Shown in pieces: positions 40,224 to 49,113 of a DNA stretch of 64,000 bases. The DNA comes from an uncultured Clostridium sp. (lineage in GTDB: Bacteria; Bacillota; Clostridia; Lachnospirales; Lachnospiraceae). The stretch lies in assembly GCA_900538475.1 (NCBI GenBank), contig UPYT01000003.1, forward strand, positions 1 to 64,000, given 5' to 3'. The notes under the pieces were generated by a model. That model was not told where the DNA came from. It saw nothing but the letters and a program-made list of their open reading frames with translations, and searched no databases. The position numbers and the translations under genes are program-made. Position 1 is the first letter of the stretch. Each line of letters starts with the position of its first letter.

Positions 40224-41732
40224 ATGGAGTTTGCAGCAGAGATTTGGGGATGGCTTATGGAGCATCTTCTGTATATCAATCTGGTGTTATCCGTAGTGAT
40301 TGTATTTTTTCAGAGGCGGGATCCCAAGGCCGTCTGGACCTGGCTGATGCTGCTGTATTTTATTCCTGTTTTTGGATTCTTTTTCTATTTGATTTTTGCC
40401 CAGGATTTCAGAAAAAGCAGAATGTTTCGGGTTAAGGAGGTCGAGGATCGGTTCCGGCGTCCTATCCGGACCCAGGAAGAATATCTGCGGCGGGTCGGTC
40501 CGTTTTCGAGAGATGAACTGGCGCAGGATTATTCAGATTTGATTTACTATAATCTGGAGCAGTCCGGCGCTGTGCTGACGGCAGCCAATCAGGTCAGGGT
40601 ATTTACAGACGGAGAAGAAAAATTCGAGGATCTGCGGACGGAGCTGAGAAAGGCATCTCATTTTATCCATATTCAGTATTATATTATAAAAAATGACGAG
40701 CTTTTTGATTCGATTGTTCCCATATTAAAGGAGCGGGTTCGGGCTGGAGTGGAGGTCAGAATCCTTTATGACGGAATGGGCGGACGCTTTATGCCAAAGA
40801 GAAAATGGAAGGAGCTGGAGGCAGCAGGAATCCGCACAGCCTGCTTCTTTCCGCCGGTGCTGGGGCGGTTAAATCTCCGCGTGAATTACAGAAATCACAG
40901 AAAGATAGTTGTAATTGACGGTCATACAGGCTATGTAGGCGGTTTCAATGTGGGAAGGGAGTATCTGGGGCGGGATCCCAAGTTTGGATACTGGCGGGAT
41001 ACTCATCTGCGGATTACGGGAGATGCGGTGATCAGCCTTCAGATCCGTTTTGCTTTGGATTGGAATTATGCAGCGGGAGAGAATCTTTTTAAGCAGATTC
41101 GTTATTTTATGGATCAGCGAACCCTCTTTTATGGGATAAGGGCAGAGAAGGCGGATGGTATGCCGGTTTGTCCTGCCTGGGAGCCTCTGGGAATTCAGAT
41201 CATTACCAGTGGACCGGACTCCTCTAACCGGCAGATTCGTGACAACTATCTTCAGTTGATTCACAGAGCACGCCATCATATTTATATTCAGACACCTTAT
41301 TTTGTTCCGGATGACGCAGTGCTGAGCGCTCTGAAAATGGCAGCCGGCTCCGGTCTGGATGTACGGGTTATGATTCCCTGTAAGCCGGATCATCCCTTTG
41401 TTTACTGGGCCACTTATTCTTATATCGGTGAGCTGATAGGGGCCGGGGCCAGATGCTATACCTATGAAAAAGGCTTTCTTCATGCAAAATGTCTGATGAC
41501 AGATGGCCGGGTTAGCTGCTGCGGTACTGCCAACATGGATATTCGCAGCTTTGAGTTGAATTTTGAGGTCAATGCTACGATTTATGATGAGAATACGACG
41601 GAAACTCTGGAGGAGGCGTTTTTAAGGGATCTGGATGATTGCCGTGAGATTACAAAGGAGGTTTATGCATCCAGAAATCTCTGGATTCGAATTCGTGAGC
41701 AGGGCTGCCGTCTGCTGTCACCTCTTTTATAA
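40224..41732 (+). CDS. cls: Cardiolipin synthase (phospholipase D type)
   Basis: Membrane enzyme (502 aa) joining phosphatidylglycerol molecules to form cardiolipin. Two N-terminal spans (about 10-60) with the family DPKAVWTWLMLLYFIPVFGF, then two PLD motifs, NHRKIVVIDGHTGYVGG (His-Lys-Asp) and HAKCLMTDGRVSCCGTAN. I prefer the ATG at 40224, which gives the usual length and a normal membrane anchor; the frame is open upstream to 40116 through a repeat without homologous sequence. Confidence 0.93.
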   Translation: MEFAAEIWGWLMEHLLYINLVLSVVIVFFQRRDPKAVWTWLMLLYFIPVFGFFFYLIFAQDFRKSRMFRVKEVEDRFRRPIRTQEEYLRRVGPFSRDELAQDYSDLIYYNLEQSGAVLTAANQVRVFTDGEEKFEDLRTELRKASHFIHIQYYIIKNDELFDSIVPILKERVRAGVEVRILYDGMGGRFMPKRKWKELEAAGIRTACFFPPVLGRLNLRVNYRNHRKIVVIDGHTGYVGGFNVGREYLGRDPKFGYWRDTHLRITGDAVISLQIRFALDWNYAAGENLFKQIRYFMDQRTLFYGIRAEKADGMPVCPAWEPLGIQIITSGPDSSNRQIRDNYLQLIHRARHHIYIQTPYFVPDDAVLSALKMAAGSGLDVRVMIPCKPDHPFVYWATYSYIGELIGAGARCYTYEKGFLHAKCLMTDGRVSCCGTANMDIRSFELNFEVNATIYDENTTETLEEAFLRDLDDCREITKEVYASRNLWIRIREQGCRLLSPLL

Positions 41733-41815
41733 AGGTAACTGCCCCGACCTGAACTGTTACTTATAAAGAATAAAGAGCAGGTATAGGAACGGGATTTTGG
41801 GGGCAGACTGTTGTT

Positions 41816-42262
41816 ATGGAATATTTGAATGTTTTAAAAGAACTGCCCGGTAATTTTATGAAATGCGGCATTGCAGGCTGGTGCCTGGAGGTGATGTTTA
41901 CCTCTGTAGAATCAGTGCTGGCCAGGGACTGGCGGCTTATGGGAAGAACCTCTCTTCTGATGTTTCCTATTTATGGCTGCGGCGCCTTTCTGTCTCCTGC
42001 GCTGAAGCTGATTGATTTCTGGATTGGGGATCAGAAGGTCAGCCTTCCGGAACAGCTGATTCGCCATGGTATGATTGACATGGTGCTGATTTTTACAGCG
42101 GAATACATTTCCGGTGCCTGGCTGAGGGCGAGAGGAATGTGTCCCTGGGATTACAGCGCAAGCCGCGCCAGTGTCAACGGTCTGATCCGTCTGGATTTTG
42201 CGCCTCTGTGGTTTGCCACAGGATTGTTGTTTGAACAAATTACAAAAAAGAGAAGCAAATGA
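41816..42262 (+). CDS. CmpB-like membrane protein (putative ABC transporter permease family)
   Basis: A 148-residue membrane protein with four hydrophobic stretches, matching the ABC_trans_CmpB family (GWCLEVMFTSVESV, FPIYGCGAFLSP, YISGAWLRARGMCPWDYS). Despite the family name, there is no ATPase nearby and transport has not been shown for such single genes. The ribosome site is weak (GGGGGCAG). The stop codon lies in the stem of the terminator. Confidence 0.75.
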   Translation: MEYLNVLKELPGNFMKCGIAGWCLEVMFTSVESVLARDWRLMGRTSLLMFPIYGCGAFLSPALKLIDFWIGDQKVSLPEQLIRHGMIDMVLIFTAEYISGAWLRARGMCPWDYSASRASVNGLIRLDFAPLWFATGLLFEQITKKRSK

Positions 42263-42287
42263 CTTGTTTTTGCTTCTCTTTTTTTAT
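42249..42287 (+). terminator. Rho-independent terminator overlapping the stop codon
   Basis: AGAGAAGCAAA (42249-42259) pairs with TTTGCTTCTCT (42269-42279), followed by a long T-run. Confidence 0.9.
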
Positions 42288-42382
42288 ATACTGGAAAAAT
42301 AAACAATCTGTCGAGGAATGGATCAAATGACGGCGGCAGGACAAAAAGAAAATGACAGGAACGTCAGAAGAAGAGGTAAGAC

Positions 42383-43132
42383 ATGATACGATTTATTTTA
42401 GTGGCTCTGCTGGTTGTGGGATTTCTGATTTTCAGTATTCCCCTGCTTTTGTGGGAAAATCACGTAGGGAAACAGGATCCGGAGAAGCAGCAGGCGCATA
42501 GCCTGAAGATCGTGCAGGCGATGTTTCGTCTGATTCTGCGTATCAGCGGAGTGCAGGTTACAGTCAGGGGGCAGGAGCGGATTCCGGAAGGCCCGGTACT
42601 TTATGTAGGAAACCACCAAAGTTATTTTGACATTCTTGTGGGATATACCACAGTTCCTACCCTGCTGGGCTTTGTTGCGAAGAAAGAAATGGAACGTTAT
42701 ATTTTGCTGAGAGACTGGATGCGGAATGTAAACTGTCTGTTTCTGGACAGAACGGACATTAAAGCAGGAATGAAGACGATTCTGGATGGAATTCAGAAAA
42801 TAAAAGCAGGAATTTCTGTGTGGATTTTCCCGGAGGGAACGCGCAATATCAATGAGGATGTGACAGAGCTTCTTCCTTTTAAGGAGGGAAGCCTGAAAAT
42901 TGCGGAAAAGGCAGGCTGTCCCATTGTTCCGGTAGCCATTACCGGCACCTCAGAGGTTTTTGAGAAGCATATTCCTTTTATCCGCCGTTCTCAAGTGACG
43001 ATTGAATTTGGAGAGCCGTTTTATGCAAAGGAGCTTCCTCTGGAGGAAAGAAAGCATGCAGGGGCCTACACGCGAAATAAAATTATAGAAATGCTGAAGG
43101 CGGAGCAGCAGATTCGGAGGTCTGGAAAATAG
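42383..43132 (+). CDS. plsC: 1-acyl-sn-glycerol-3-phosphate acyltransferase
   Basis: Membrane enzyme of phosphatidic acid synthesis (249 aa). One N-terminal span is followed by acyltransferase motif I NHQSYFD (the HxxxxD pattern), motif II region FLDRTDI, motif III FPEGTRN and motif IV VPVAITGT. Its stop codon overlaps the GTG of pheA by one base, so they are coupled although their pathways differ. Confidence 0.95.
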   Translation: MIRFILVALLVVGFLIFSIPLLLWENHVGKQDPEKQQAHSLKIVQAMFRLILRISGVQVTVRGQERIPEGPVLYVGNHQSYFDILVGYTTVPTLLGFVAKKEMERYILLRDWMRNVNCLFLDRTDIKAGMKTILDGIQKIKAGISVWIFPEGTRNINEDVTELLPFKEGSLKIAEKAGCPIVPVAITGTSEVFEKHIPFIRRSQVTIEFGEPFYAKELPLEERKHAGAYTRNKIIEMLKAEQQIRRSGK

Positions 43133-44259
43133 TGGATTTACTGGAGTGCAGAAAAGAACTGGACGGGATTGACCGGCAGATAGTAGAACTGTTTGAAAAA
43201 AGAATGGAAATCTGTGGACATGTGGCAGAATCTAAGCTGGCATCAGGAAAAGCCGTGTATGACGGTGAGCGGGAAAGGCAGAAGCTGGAGGCCGTAGAGG
43301 CGATGGCCCATGGAGATTTCAACAGAACGGCAGTGACAGAGCTGTTTTCACAGATGATGACCATCAGCAGAAGGTATCAGTATAAGCTGCTTGAGGAAGG
43401 CGGAAAAAGTGAGGATCTGGGCTTTCGCAGGGTAGAAGGTCTTCCTGCCGAAGGGGCCAGAATTGTATATCAGGGCGTGGAGGGCGCTTACAGCCATGGC
43501 GCTGCCCTTCAGTATTTTGGAGAAGAAGCAGATGTGTACCATGTGGAGCATTTTGGAGACGCTATGGAGGAGGTTCAGGCAGGACGGGCAGATTTTGCAG
43601 TTCTTCCCATTGAGAATTCCTCTGCGGGGGCAGTTGTGGATTTGTATGACATTCTGACCCGCTATTCCAATTCGATTGTGGCAGAGACATTTCTTCCAGT
43701 AAATCACGCTCTTTTGGGAACAGCAGAGGCTGAAGAGGAGCAGATTAAAACTGTATACTCTCACCCTCAGGCGCTGATGCAGAGCTCAGAATACTTAAAC
43801 AGTCATAGAGACTGGAAGCAGATCAGTATGGAGAATACGGCAGTGGCTGCCAGAAAGGTTCTGGAGGATGGAGATCCCACACAGGCGGCAGTTGCCAGCG
43901 AGATTGCCGGAAGACTGTATGGATTAAAGGTGTTAAAACCATCGATTCAGAACAACAAAGGAAATACCACCCGGTTTGTGATTCTTGCCAGAGAACAGGT
44001 ATATCGCCGGGATGCAGGAAAGATCAGCATCTGTTTTGAGCTTCCTCACCGCAGCGGTACTCTGTATAATATACTGGGTCATTTTATTTTCAATCATGTC
44101 AATATGGTTATGATTGAATCGCGGCCTATACCGGGACGGAACTGGGAGTATCGGTTCTTTGTGGATATCGAGGGAAATCTGGAGGATGCGGCAGTAAAAA
44201 ATGCATTGAAGGGCATTGGAGCCGAGGCGCTGAATTTGAGAATCCTTGGAAATTATTGA
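43132..44259 (+). CDS. pheA: Bifunctional chorismate mutase / prephenate dehydratase (P-protein)
   Basis: Two steps of phenylalanine synthesis in one protein of 375 residues. Chorismate mutase (1-90): LLECRKELDGIDRQIVELFEKRM with the usual Arg, Lys and Glu residues. Prephenate dehydratase (about 108-285): YQGVEGAYSHGAA, LPIENSSAGAV, NKGNTTRFVIL. ACT domain (about 295-375) with the phenylalanine-binding SGTLYNIL and IESRPIPGRNWEYRFFVDI, so feedback inhibition by Phe is expected. The start is GTG, sharing a base with the stop of plsC. Confidence 0.95.
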   Translation: MDLLECRKELDGIDRQIVELFEKRMEICGHVAESKLASGKAVYDGERERQKLEAVEAMAHGDFNRTAVTELFSQMMTISRRYQYKLLEEGGKSEDLGFRRVEGLPAEGARIVYQGVEGAYSHGAALQYFGEEADVYHVEHFGDAMEEVQAGRADFAVLPIENSSAGAVVDLYDILTRYSNSIVAETFLPVNHALLGTAEAEEEQIKTVYSHPQALMQSSEYLNSHRDWKQISMENTAVAARKVLEDGDPTQAAVASEIAGRLYGLKVLKPSIQNNKGNTTRFVILAREQVYRRDAGKISICFELPHRSGTLYNILGHFIFNHVNMVMIESRPIPGRNWEYRFFVDIEGNLEDAAVKNALKGIGAEALNLRILGNY

Positions 44260-44286
44260 GAAAAACTGAACATTTGAGACAAAGGA

Positions 44287-44350
44287 AAAATCCAGGGAAA
44301 TATTACAGAAGCGAGGATGCCTCTGAATATTTAACCTGGATTTTACGCAA
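44287..44350 (+). terminator. Long terminator hairpin after pheA
   Basis: AAAATCCAGG (44287-44296) pairs with CCTGGATTTT (44335-44344), and inner AAATATT/AATATTT and AGA/TCT segments add to the stem. A modest T-run is part of the right arm. Confidence 0.7.
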
Positions 44351-44440
44351 ATTTTATGTTTGTTTTGTATATTGAAAAGAAGCAGCAGGTTTTGCGAAAG
44401 AGCCTGGGCAGGAGGAACAGACAGAGAGGAGTGAGGGGCT

Positions 44441-46000
44441 ATGGTACGAACATTTGCAGCGATTGATGTAGGGTCATTTGAACTGGAGATGGGAATTTAT
44501 GAGATTTCTGAAAAGACAGGCGTCCGTTCCATTGATCATGTGAAGCATATGATTGCTCTGGGAAAGGATACATTTGAGGACGGGAAAATCAGCTACCAGA
44601 TGGTAGAGGAAACCTGCCGGGTTTTGAAGGATTTTGCATCCATTATGAAGGGATACCAGGTAAACGAGTATCGGGCTTATGCCACAACGGCTATGCGGGA
44701 GGCAAAAAACAGTCAGATTGTGCTGGAGCAGATCCGGGTCAGGACGGGAATCCAGGTAAAGGTACTGAGCAATTCGGAGCAGCGATTTATCCGCTATAAA
44801 GCGATTGCGATCAAGGCCTCGGAGTTTCAGAAGACCATCCAGAAGGGAACAGCGATTGCAGACGTGGGATTTGGCAGTATGCAGGCATCGGTTTTTGATA
44901 AGGATTCCCTGATTTCTACTCAGAACCTGCCTCTTGGCGTTTTAAAGCTGCGTCAGATTCTGACTCATGCAAAACTGTCGGCTCAGGCAGAACAGTCTCT
45001 TGTTATGGAGCTGATTGATAATGAGCTGTTGACCTTCCGAAAGATGTATTTAAAGGATCGGGAAATCAAACATCTGATTGCAATTGGAGATCCGATTCTG
45101 ACCATGTATTACAAGCTGAATGGAATTACCCGCAGCGATCGTCTGACAGCAGAAAAGTTTAACAGCTTTTTTGAGTGGATGCGCACCAAAACCCGCGCCC
45201 AGCTGGAGGATGCCTTTGACGTAAACGGAGAATATGCATCTATGATGTTTCCTACAGTAGCTATTTACAAAAGAATGCTGGAGGTGACCGGGGCGGAGAT
45301 TCTCTGGGTTCCGGGTATTCGTATGGCAGACGGGACAGCGGCAGAGTATGCAGAAGAAAAAAAGCTGATTCGGTTTGAACACAATTTTTCCAATGATATT
45401 ATTGCGGCTTCCCGGAATATGGCAAAGCGGTACAAATGCCATATGCCCCATATTCAGGCTGTGGAGCTGGCGGCACTGAAGGTATTTGACAGCCTGAAAA
45501 AATATCACGGACTGAAGGAGCGGGAACGTCTGCTGCTTCAGATCGCAGCAGATCTTCATTCCTGTGGAAAGTTTGTAACCATGCGGGACGCTACGGAATG
45601 TGCTTATAATATTATTATGGGTACGGAGATTATTGGCCTGTCTCATGTGGAGCGGGAAATTGTGGCGAATGTGGTAAAGTATCATATTCAGAAATTCCGA
45701 TACAATGAGGTGGAGCTGCAGGCAAGACCGTCAAGGGACAGTCGTCTGGCCAATCCGGAAAATCTGCCTTTGATCATAGGAAAGCTGACAGCGATTCTTC
45801 GTCTGGCTAATTCTATGGATCGGGGACATGCGGGAAAGCTGTCTGACTGCCGTTTAAGCGTAAAAGGAAACATGTTGGTGATTTCCACGGAATATGATGG
45901 TGATGTAACGCTGGAAGCCATGTCTATTGCGGAAAAGGGGGACTTTTTTGAGGAAATTTTTGGCATTCGTCCAGTGTTAAAACAGAAAAAGAGGGTATAA
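44441..46000 (+). CDS. Ppx/GppA-like protein with altered active-site residues and HD-like tail
   Basis: A 519-residue protein with the exopolyphosphatase/GppA fold (about 1-300) and a C-terminal HD-like region. The first motif FAAIDVGSFELEMGIYEI and TTAMREAKN are recognisable. Residues needed for catalysis differ: the segment of the catalytic Glu (SGxEEA) reads SNSEQR, with Gln114, and the DIGGGSTE loop reads DVGFGSMQ (141-148), losing a Gly and the Glu. The HD pair reads His373-Ser374. It may bind polyphosphate or nucleotide without cleaving it. ppk follows after 3 bases, so a role in polyphosphate control is likely. Confidence 0.8.
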   Translation: MVRTFAAIDVGSFELEMGIYEISEKTGVRSIDHVKHMIALGKDTFEDGKISYQMVEETCRVLKDFASIMKGYQVNEYRAYATTAMREAKNSQIVLEQIRVRTGIQVKVLSNSEQRFIRYKAIAIKASEFQKTIQKGTAIADVGFGSMQASVFDKDSLISTQNLPLGVLKLRQILTHAKLSAQAEQSLVMELIDNELLTFRKMYLKDREIKHLIAIGDPILTMYYKLNGITRSDRLTAEKFNSFFEWMRTKTRAQLEDAFDVNGEYASMMFPTVAIYKRMLEVTGAEILWVPGIRMADGTAAEYAEEKKLIRFEHNFSNDIIAASRNMAKRYKCHMPHIQAVELAALKVFDSLKKYHGLKERERLLLQIAADLHSCGKFVTMRDATECAYNIIMGTEIIGLSHVEREIVANVVKYHIQKFRYNEVELQARPSRDSRLANPENLPLIIGKLTAILRLANSMDRGHAGKLSDCRLSVKGNMLVISTEYDGDVTLEAMSIAEKGDFFEEIFGIRPVLKQKKRV

Positions 46001-46003
46001 AAT

Positions 46004-48145
46004 ATGGCTGATACAGGATTAAATTATCTGGATTCAAAAAATTATGTAAATCGTGAGCTGAGTTGGCTGGAGTTTGATTTTCGTATTTTGAATGAGGCCC
46101 GGGACAAGTCTATTCCGCTGTTTGAGCGGCTGAAATTTCTAAGCATTACGGCGTCAAACCTGGATGAGTTTTTTATGGTTCGGGTGGCGTCTTTGAAGGA
46201 TATGGTACATGCAAAATACAAAAAGACGGATATTGCAGGTCTGAGACCGGAGGAGCAGCTGGAGTTGATCGGAGAAAAGACCCATGAGCTGGTGGCGCTT
46301 CAGTATTCCACCTACAATCGTTCTCTGCTTCCGGCTTTAAAGCAGCAGGGACTTCAGATTGTTTCTGAGCATGAAGAGCTGACAGAGAAAGATGGAAACT
46401 TTGTGGATCGTTTTTTCCACGACAATGTCTACCCGGTGCTGACGCCGATGGCCGTGGATTCTTCCCGTCCATTTCCTCTGATTCGCAATAAGTCTCTGAA
46501 TATTGCAGCTCTGGTACAGAAGAAAAATGGAGCGGATGGGCTGGAGTTTGCCATGGTTCAGGTTCCTTCCGGCCTTCCCCGGATTGTGGAGCTTCCTGCG
46601 GATGGAAACGGGGAGCGCCGGGTGATTTTGCTGGAAGAGATTATTGAACGAAATATGAAGGAGCTGTTCCTGAATTATAATATTGTGTCTGCTCACCCCT
46701 TCCGGATTATGAGAAATGCAGATTTTACCCTGGATGAGGAGGAGGCAGAGGATCTTTTGGAGGAGATCCAGAAGCAGCTGAAGAAGCGCCAGTGGGGCGA
46801 GGTTATCCGTCTGGAGGTAGAGGAAAAGGTTGACAAACGCCTCTTAAAGATTCTGAAACGGGAGCTTTCTGTAGGAAACGATGATATTTATGAGATCAAC
46901 GGTCCTCTGGATCTGACGTTTTTGATGAAAATGTACGGGATGAGCGGATTTGATGAGCTGAAAACGCCGTCTTATACGCCTCAGCCGATACCGGCTTTTA
47001 TGAATGATGATGATATTTTTACCAATATGCGGAAGGGGGATATTCTTCTGCACCATCCCTACCAGACCTTTGAACCGGTGGTGGAGTTTGTCCGTCAGGC
47101 GGCAAAGGATCCGGATGTGCTGGCGATTAAGCAGACCTTGTACCGGGTAAGCGGCCATTCCCCCATTGTGGCGGCTCTTGCCGAGGCAGCGGAACGGGGA
47201 AAGCAGGTTTCGGTTCTGGTGGAGCTAAAGGCCAGATTTGATGAGGAGAATAATATTAACTGGGCAAAAAAGCTGGAGAAGGCGGGCTGTCATGTTATTT
47301 ATGGTCTGGTAGGACTGAAAACGCACTGTAAGATTACGCTGGTGGTTCGCCGGGAGGAGGACGGTATTCGCCGTTATGTCCACCTGGGAACGGGAAACTA
47401 CAACGATTCTACGGCAAAGCTGTATACAGACTGCGGTCTGATGACATGTCATCCTCAGATTGGCGAAGATGCTACTGCTGTTTTCAATATGCTTTCCGGA
47501 TATTCAGAGCCGCCGACCTGGAATAAGCTGGCGCTGGCTCCTTTGTGGCTGAGAAGCCGCTGTATCCGGATGATTAAGCGGGAAGCGGAGCATGCCCGGG
47601 CAGGAAAGCCGGCCCGGATTATGGCAAAGATGAATTCACTTTGTGATAAAGAGGTGATTGCAAATCTGTATGAGGCCTCCTGCGCTGGTGTGAAGATAGA
47701 ACTGGTTATCCGGGGTATCTGCTGCCTGAAGGCGGGAATTCCTGGTCTCAGCGAGAATATTACGGTGCATTCTATTGTGGGAAATTTCCTGGAGCATGCC
47801 CGGATTCTTTATGTGGAAAATGACGGCAGTCCAGAGGTATATATGGGAAGCGCAGACTGGATGCCCAGAAATCTCGACAAGCGCGTGGAGATTATGTTCC
47901 CGGTAGAGGATCCGGAGTTAAAGAAACAGGTAATCCATATCCTTCAGGTTCAGCTGGAGGATAATGTAAAGGCTCATGTGCTGCAGCCGGACGGAACCTA
48001 TGAAAAGATTGACAAGCGCGGAAAGGTTCTGGTGTGTGCACAGGAGCAGTTCTGTGAGGAAGCCATTGCCATGGCAAAAAAAGCGGCGGAGGAAGCCGGC
48101 CATGATGTGCACAATACCAGAGTATTTGTGCCGGCTGAGGCATAG
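46004..48145 (+). CDS. ppk1: Polyphosphate kinase 1
   Basis: Makes inorganic polyphosphate from ATP, reversibly (713 aa). The N-terminal YVNRELSWLEFDFRILNEA, the middle HHPYQTFEPVVEFVRQAAKDPDVLAIKQTLYR, the catalytic His in RRYVHLGTGNYNDSTA and the second His/Asp region with SADWMPRNLDKRVEIMFPV are all present, so it should be active. It is coupled to the Ppx-like gene and closed by a very stable terminator. Confidence 0.96.
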   Translation: MADTGLNYLDSKNYVNRELSWLEFDFRILNEARDKSIPLFERLKFLSITASNLDEFFMVRVASLKDMVHAKYKKTDIAGLRPEEQLELIGEKTHELVALQYSTYNRSLLPALKQQGLQIVSEHEELTEKDGNFVDRFFHDNVYPVLTPMAVDSSRPFPLIRNKSLNIAALVQKKNGADGLEFAMVQVPSGLPRIVELPADGNGERRVILLEEIIERNMKELFLNYNIVSAHPFRIMRNADFTLDEEEAEDLLEEIQKQLKKRQWGEVIRLEVEEKVDKRLLKILKRELSVGNDDIYEINGPLDLTFLMKMYGMSGFDELKTPSYTPQPIPAFMNDDDIFTNMRKGDILLHHPYQTFEPVVEFVRQAAKDPDVLAIKQTLYRVSGHSPIVAALAEAAERGKQVSVLVELKARFDEENNINWAKKLEKAGCHVIYGLVGLKTHCKITLVVRREEDGIRRYVHLGTGNYNDSTAKLYTDCGLMTCHPQIGEDATAVFNMLSGYSEPPTWNKLALAPLWLRSRCIRMIKREAEHARAGKPARIMAKMNSLCDKEVIANLYEASCAGVKIELVIRGICCLKAGIPGLSENITVHSIVGNFLEHARILYVENDGSPEVYMGSADWMPRNLDKRVEIMFPVEDPELKKQVIHILQVQLEDNVKAHVLQPDGTYEKIDKRGKVLVCAQEQFCEEAIAMAKKAAEEAGHDVHNTRVFVPAEA

Positions 48146-48174
48146 GAAATAATATAAAGCGTTATGGGGGCAAA

Positions 48175-48222
48175 AGAGAAGCCTGCCTGCTCTAAAACAG
48201 AGCAGGCAGGCTTCTCTGCTTT
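48175..48222 (+). terminator. Very stable hairpin behind ppk1
   Basis: A 19-bp perfect stem (48175-48193 with 48199-48217), loop AAAAC, followed only by GCTTTAG. The U-run is weak for so strong a stem, so it may also protect the message or serve both strands. Confidence 0.75.
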
Positions 48223-48408
48223 AGCCTTGAAGATCTCTTGCAGAAAAAACGCGGAAAATGGGAATTCTTACACCTTTTGTCAGAAAAAAGTAAGGCATAA
48301 ACCTGTATTTTATGTTACACTTATGAATAGAGTGAAGCATCGGGAAACAGCAGCTTCTGCAGATTCCCGCATACGGACAGAGAAGAATCACACAAGGAGG
48401 AAGCCAAT

Positions 48409-49113
48409 ATGGCAGAGACTAATATTCTGGTAGTTGATGATGAGCAGGAGATCGCGGATCTGGTGGAGATCTATCTGGTCAGCGATGGATATAAAGTATT
48501 TAAGGCGTCCAACGCCCAGGACGGGCTGGCAATTTTGGATAAGGAGGACATTCATCTGGTCCTTCTGGACATTATGATGCCGGGGATGAATGGTCTGGAG
48601 ATGTGCAAGAAGATCCGGGAAACCAACAATATTCCCATTATTATGCTGAGTGCCAAGTCTACGGATCTGGATAAGATTCTGGGACTGGGAACAGGGGCAG
48701 ATGACTATGTAGTAAAGCCATTTAATCCGCTGGAGCTGACTGCCCGGGTGAAATCCCAGCTGCGCCGTTATACCCAGCTGAATCCCAACAGCAATGTCCA
48801 TGAAAGCTCCAAAAATGAGATCAGCATTCGTGGGCTGACGATTAACAAGGACAATCATAAGGTAACGGTTTATGACGAGGAGATTAAGCTGACGCCCATT
48901 GAGTTTGATATTCTGTATCTGCTGGCTTCCAATGCAGGAAAGGTATTCAGCACCGATGAAATTTTTGAAAAGGTGTGGAATGAGAAGGTTTATGAGGCCA
49001 ACAATACAGTTATGGTACATATCCGCCGTTTGCGGGGCAAGATGAAGGAGGATGAGCGCCAGGACAAGATTATCACCACAGTGTGGGGGGTAGGATACAA
49101 AATTGAAAAATAA
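48409..49113 (+). CDS. OmpR/VanR-family response regulator
   Basis: A 234-residue regulator: receiver domain with acidic residues VDDEQ, phosphorylatable Asp54 in LVLLDIMMPGMNG and the KPF lysine, then a winged-helix OmpR domain (IKLTPIEFDILYLLASNAGKVFS, NTVMVHIRRLRGKMKED, VWGVGYKIEK). It resembles VanR-type regulators of Firmicutes. GGAGGAAG precedes the ATG. Its end overlaps the kinase gene by 11 bases. Confidence 0.94.
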   Translation: MAETNILVVDDEQEIADLVEIYLVSDGYKVFKASNAQDGLAILDKEDIHLVLLDIMMPGMNGLEMCKKIRETNNIPIIMLSAKSTDLDKILGLGTGADDYVVKPFNPLELTARVKSQLRRYTQLNPNSNVHESSKNEISIRGLTINKDNHKVTVYDEEIKLTPIEFDILYLLASNAGKVFSTDEIFEKVWNEKVYEANNTVMVHIRRLRGKMKEDERQDKIITTVWGVGYKIEK

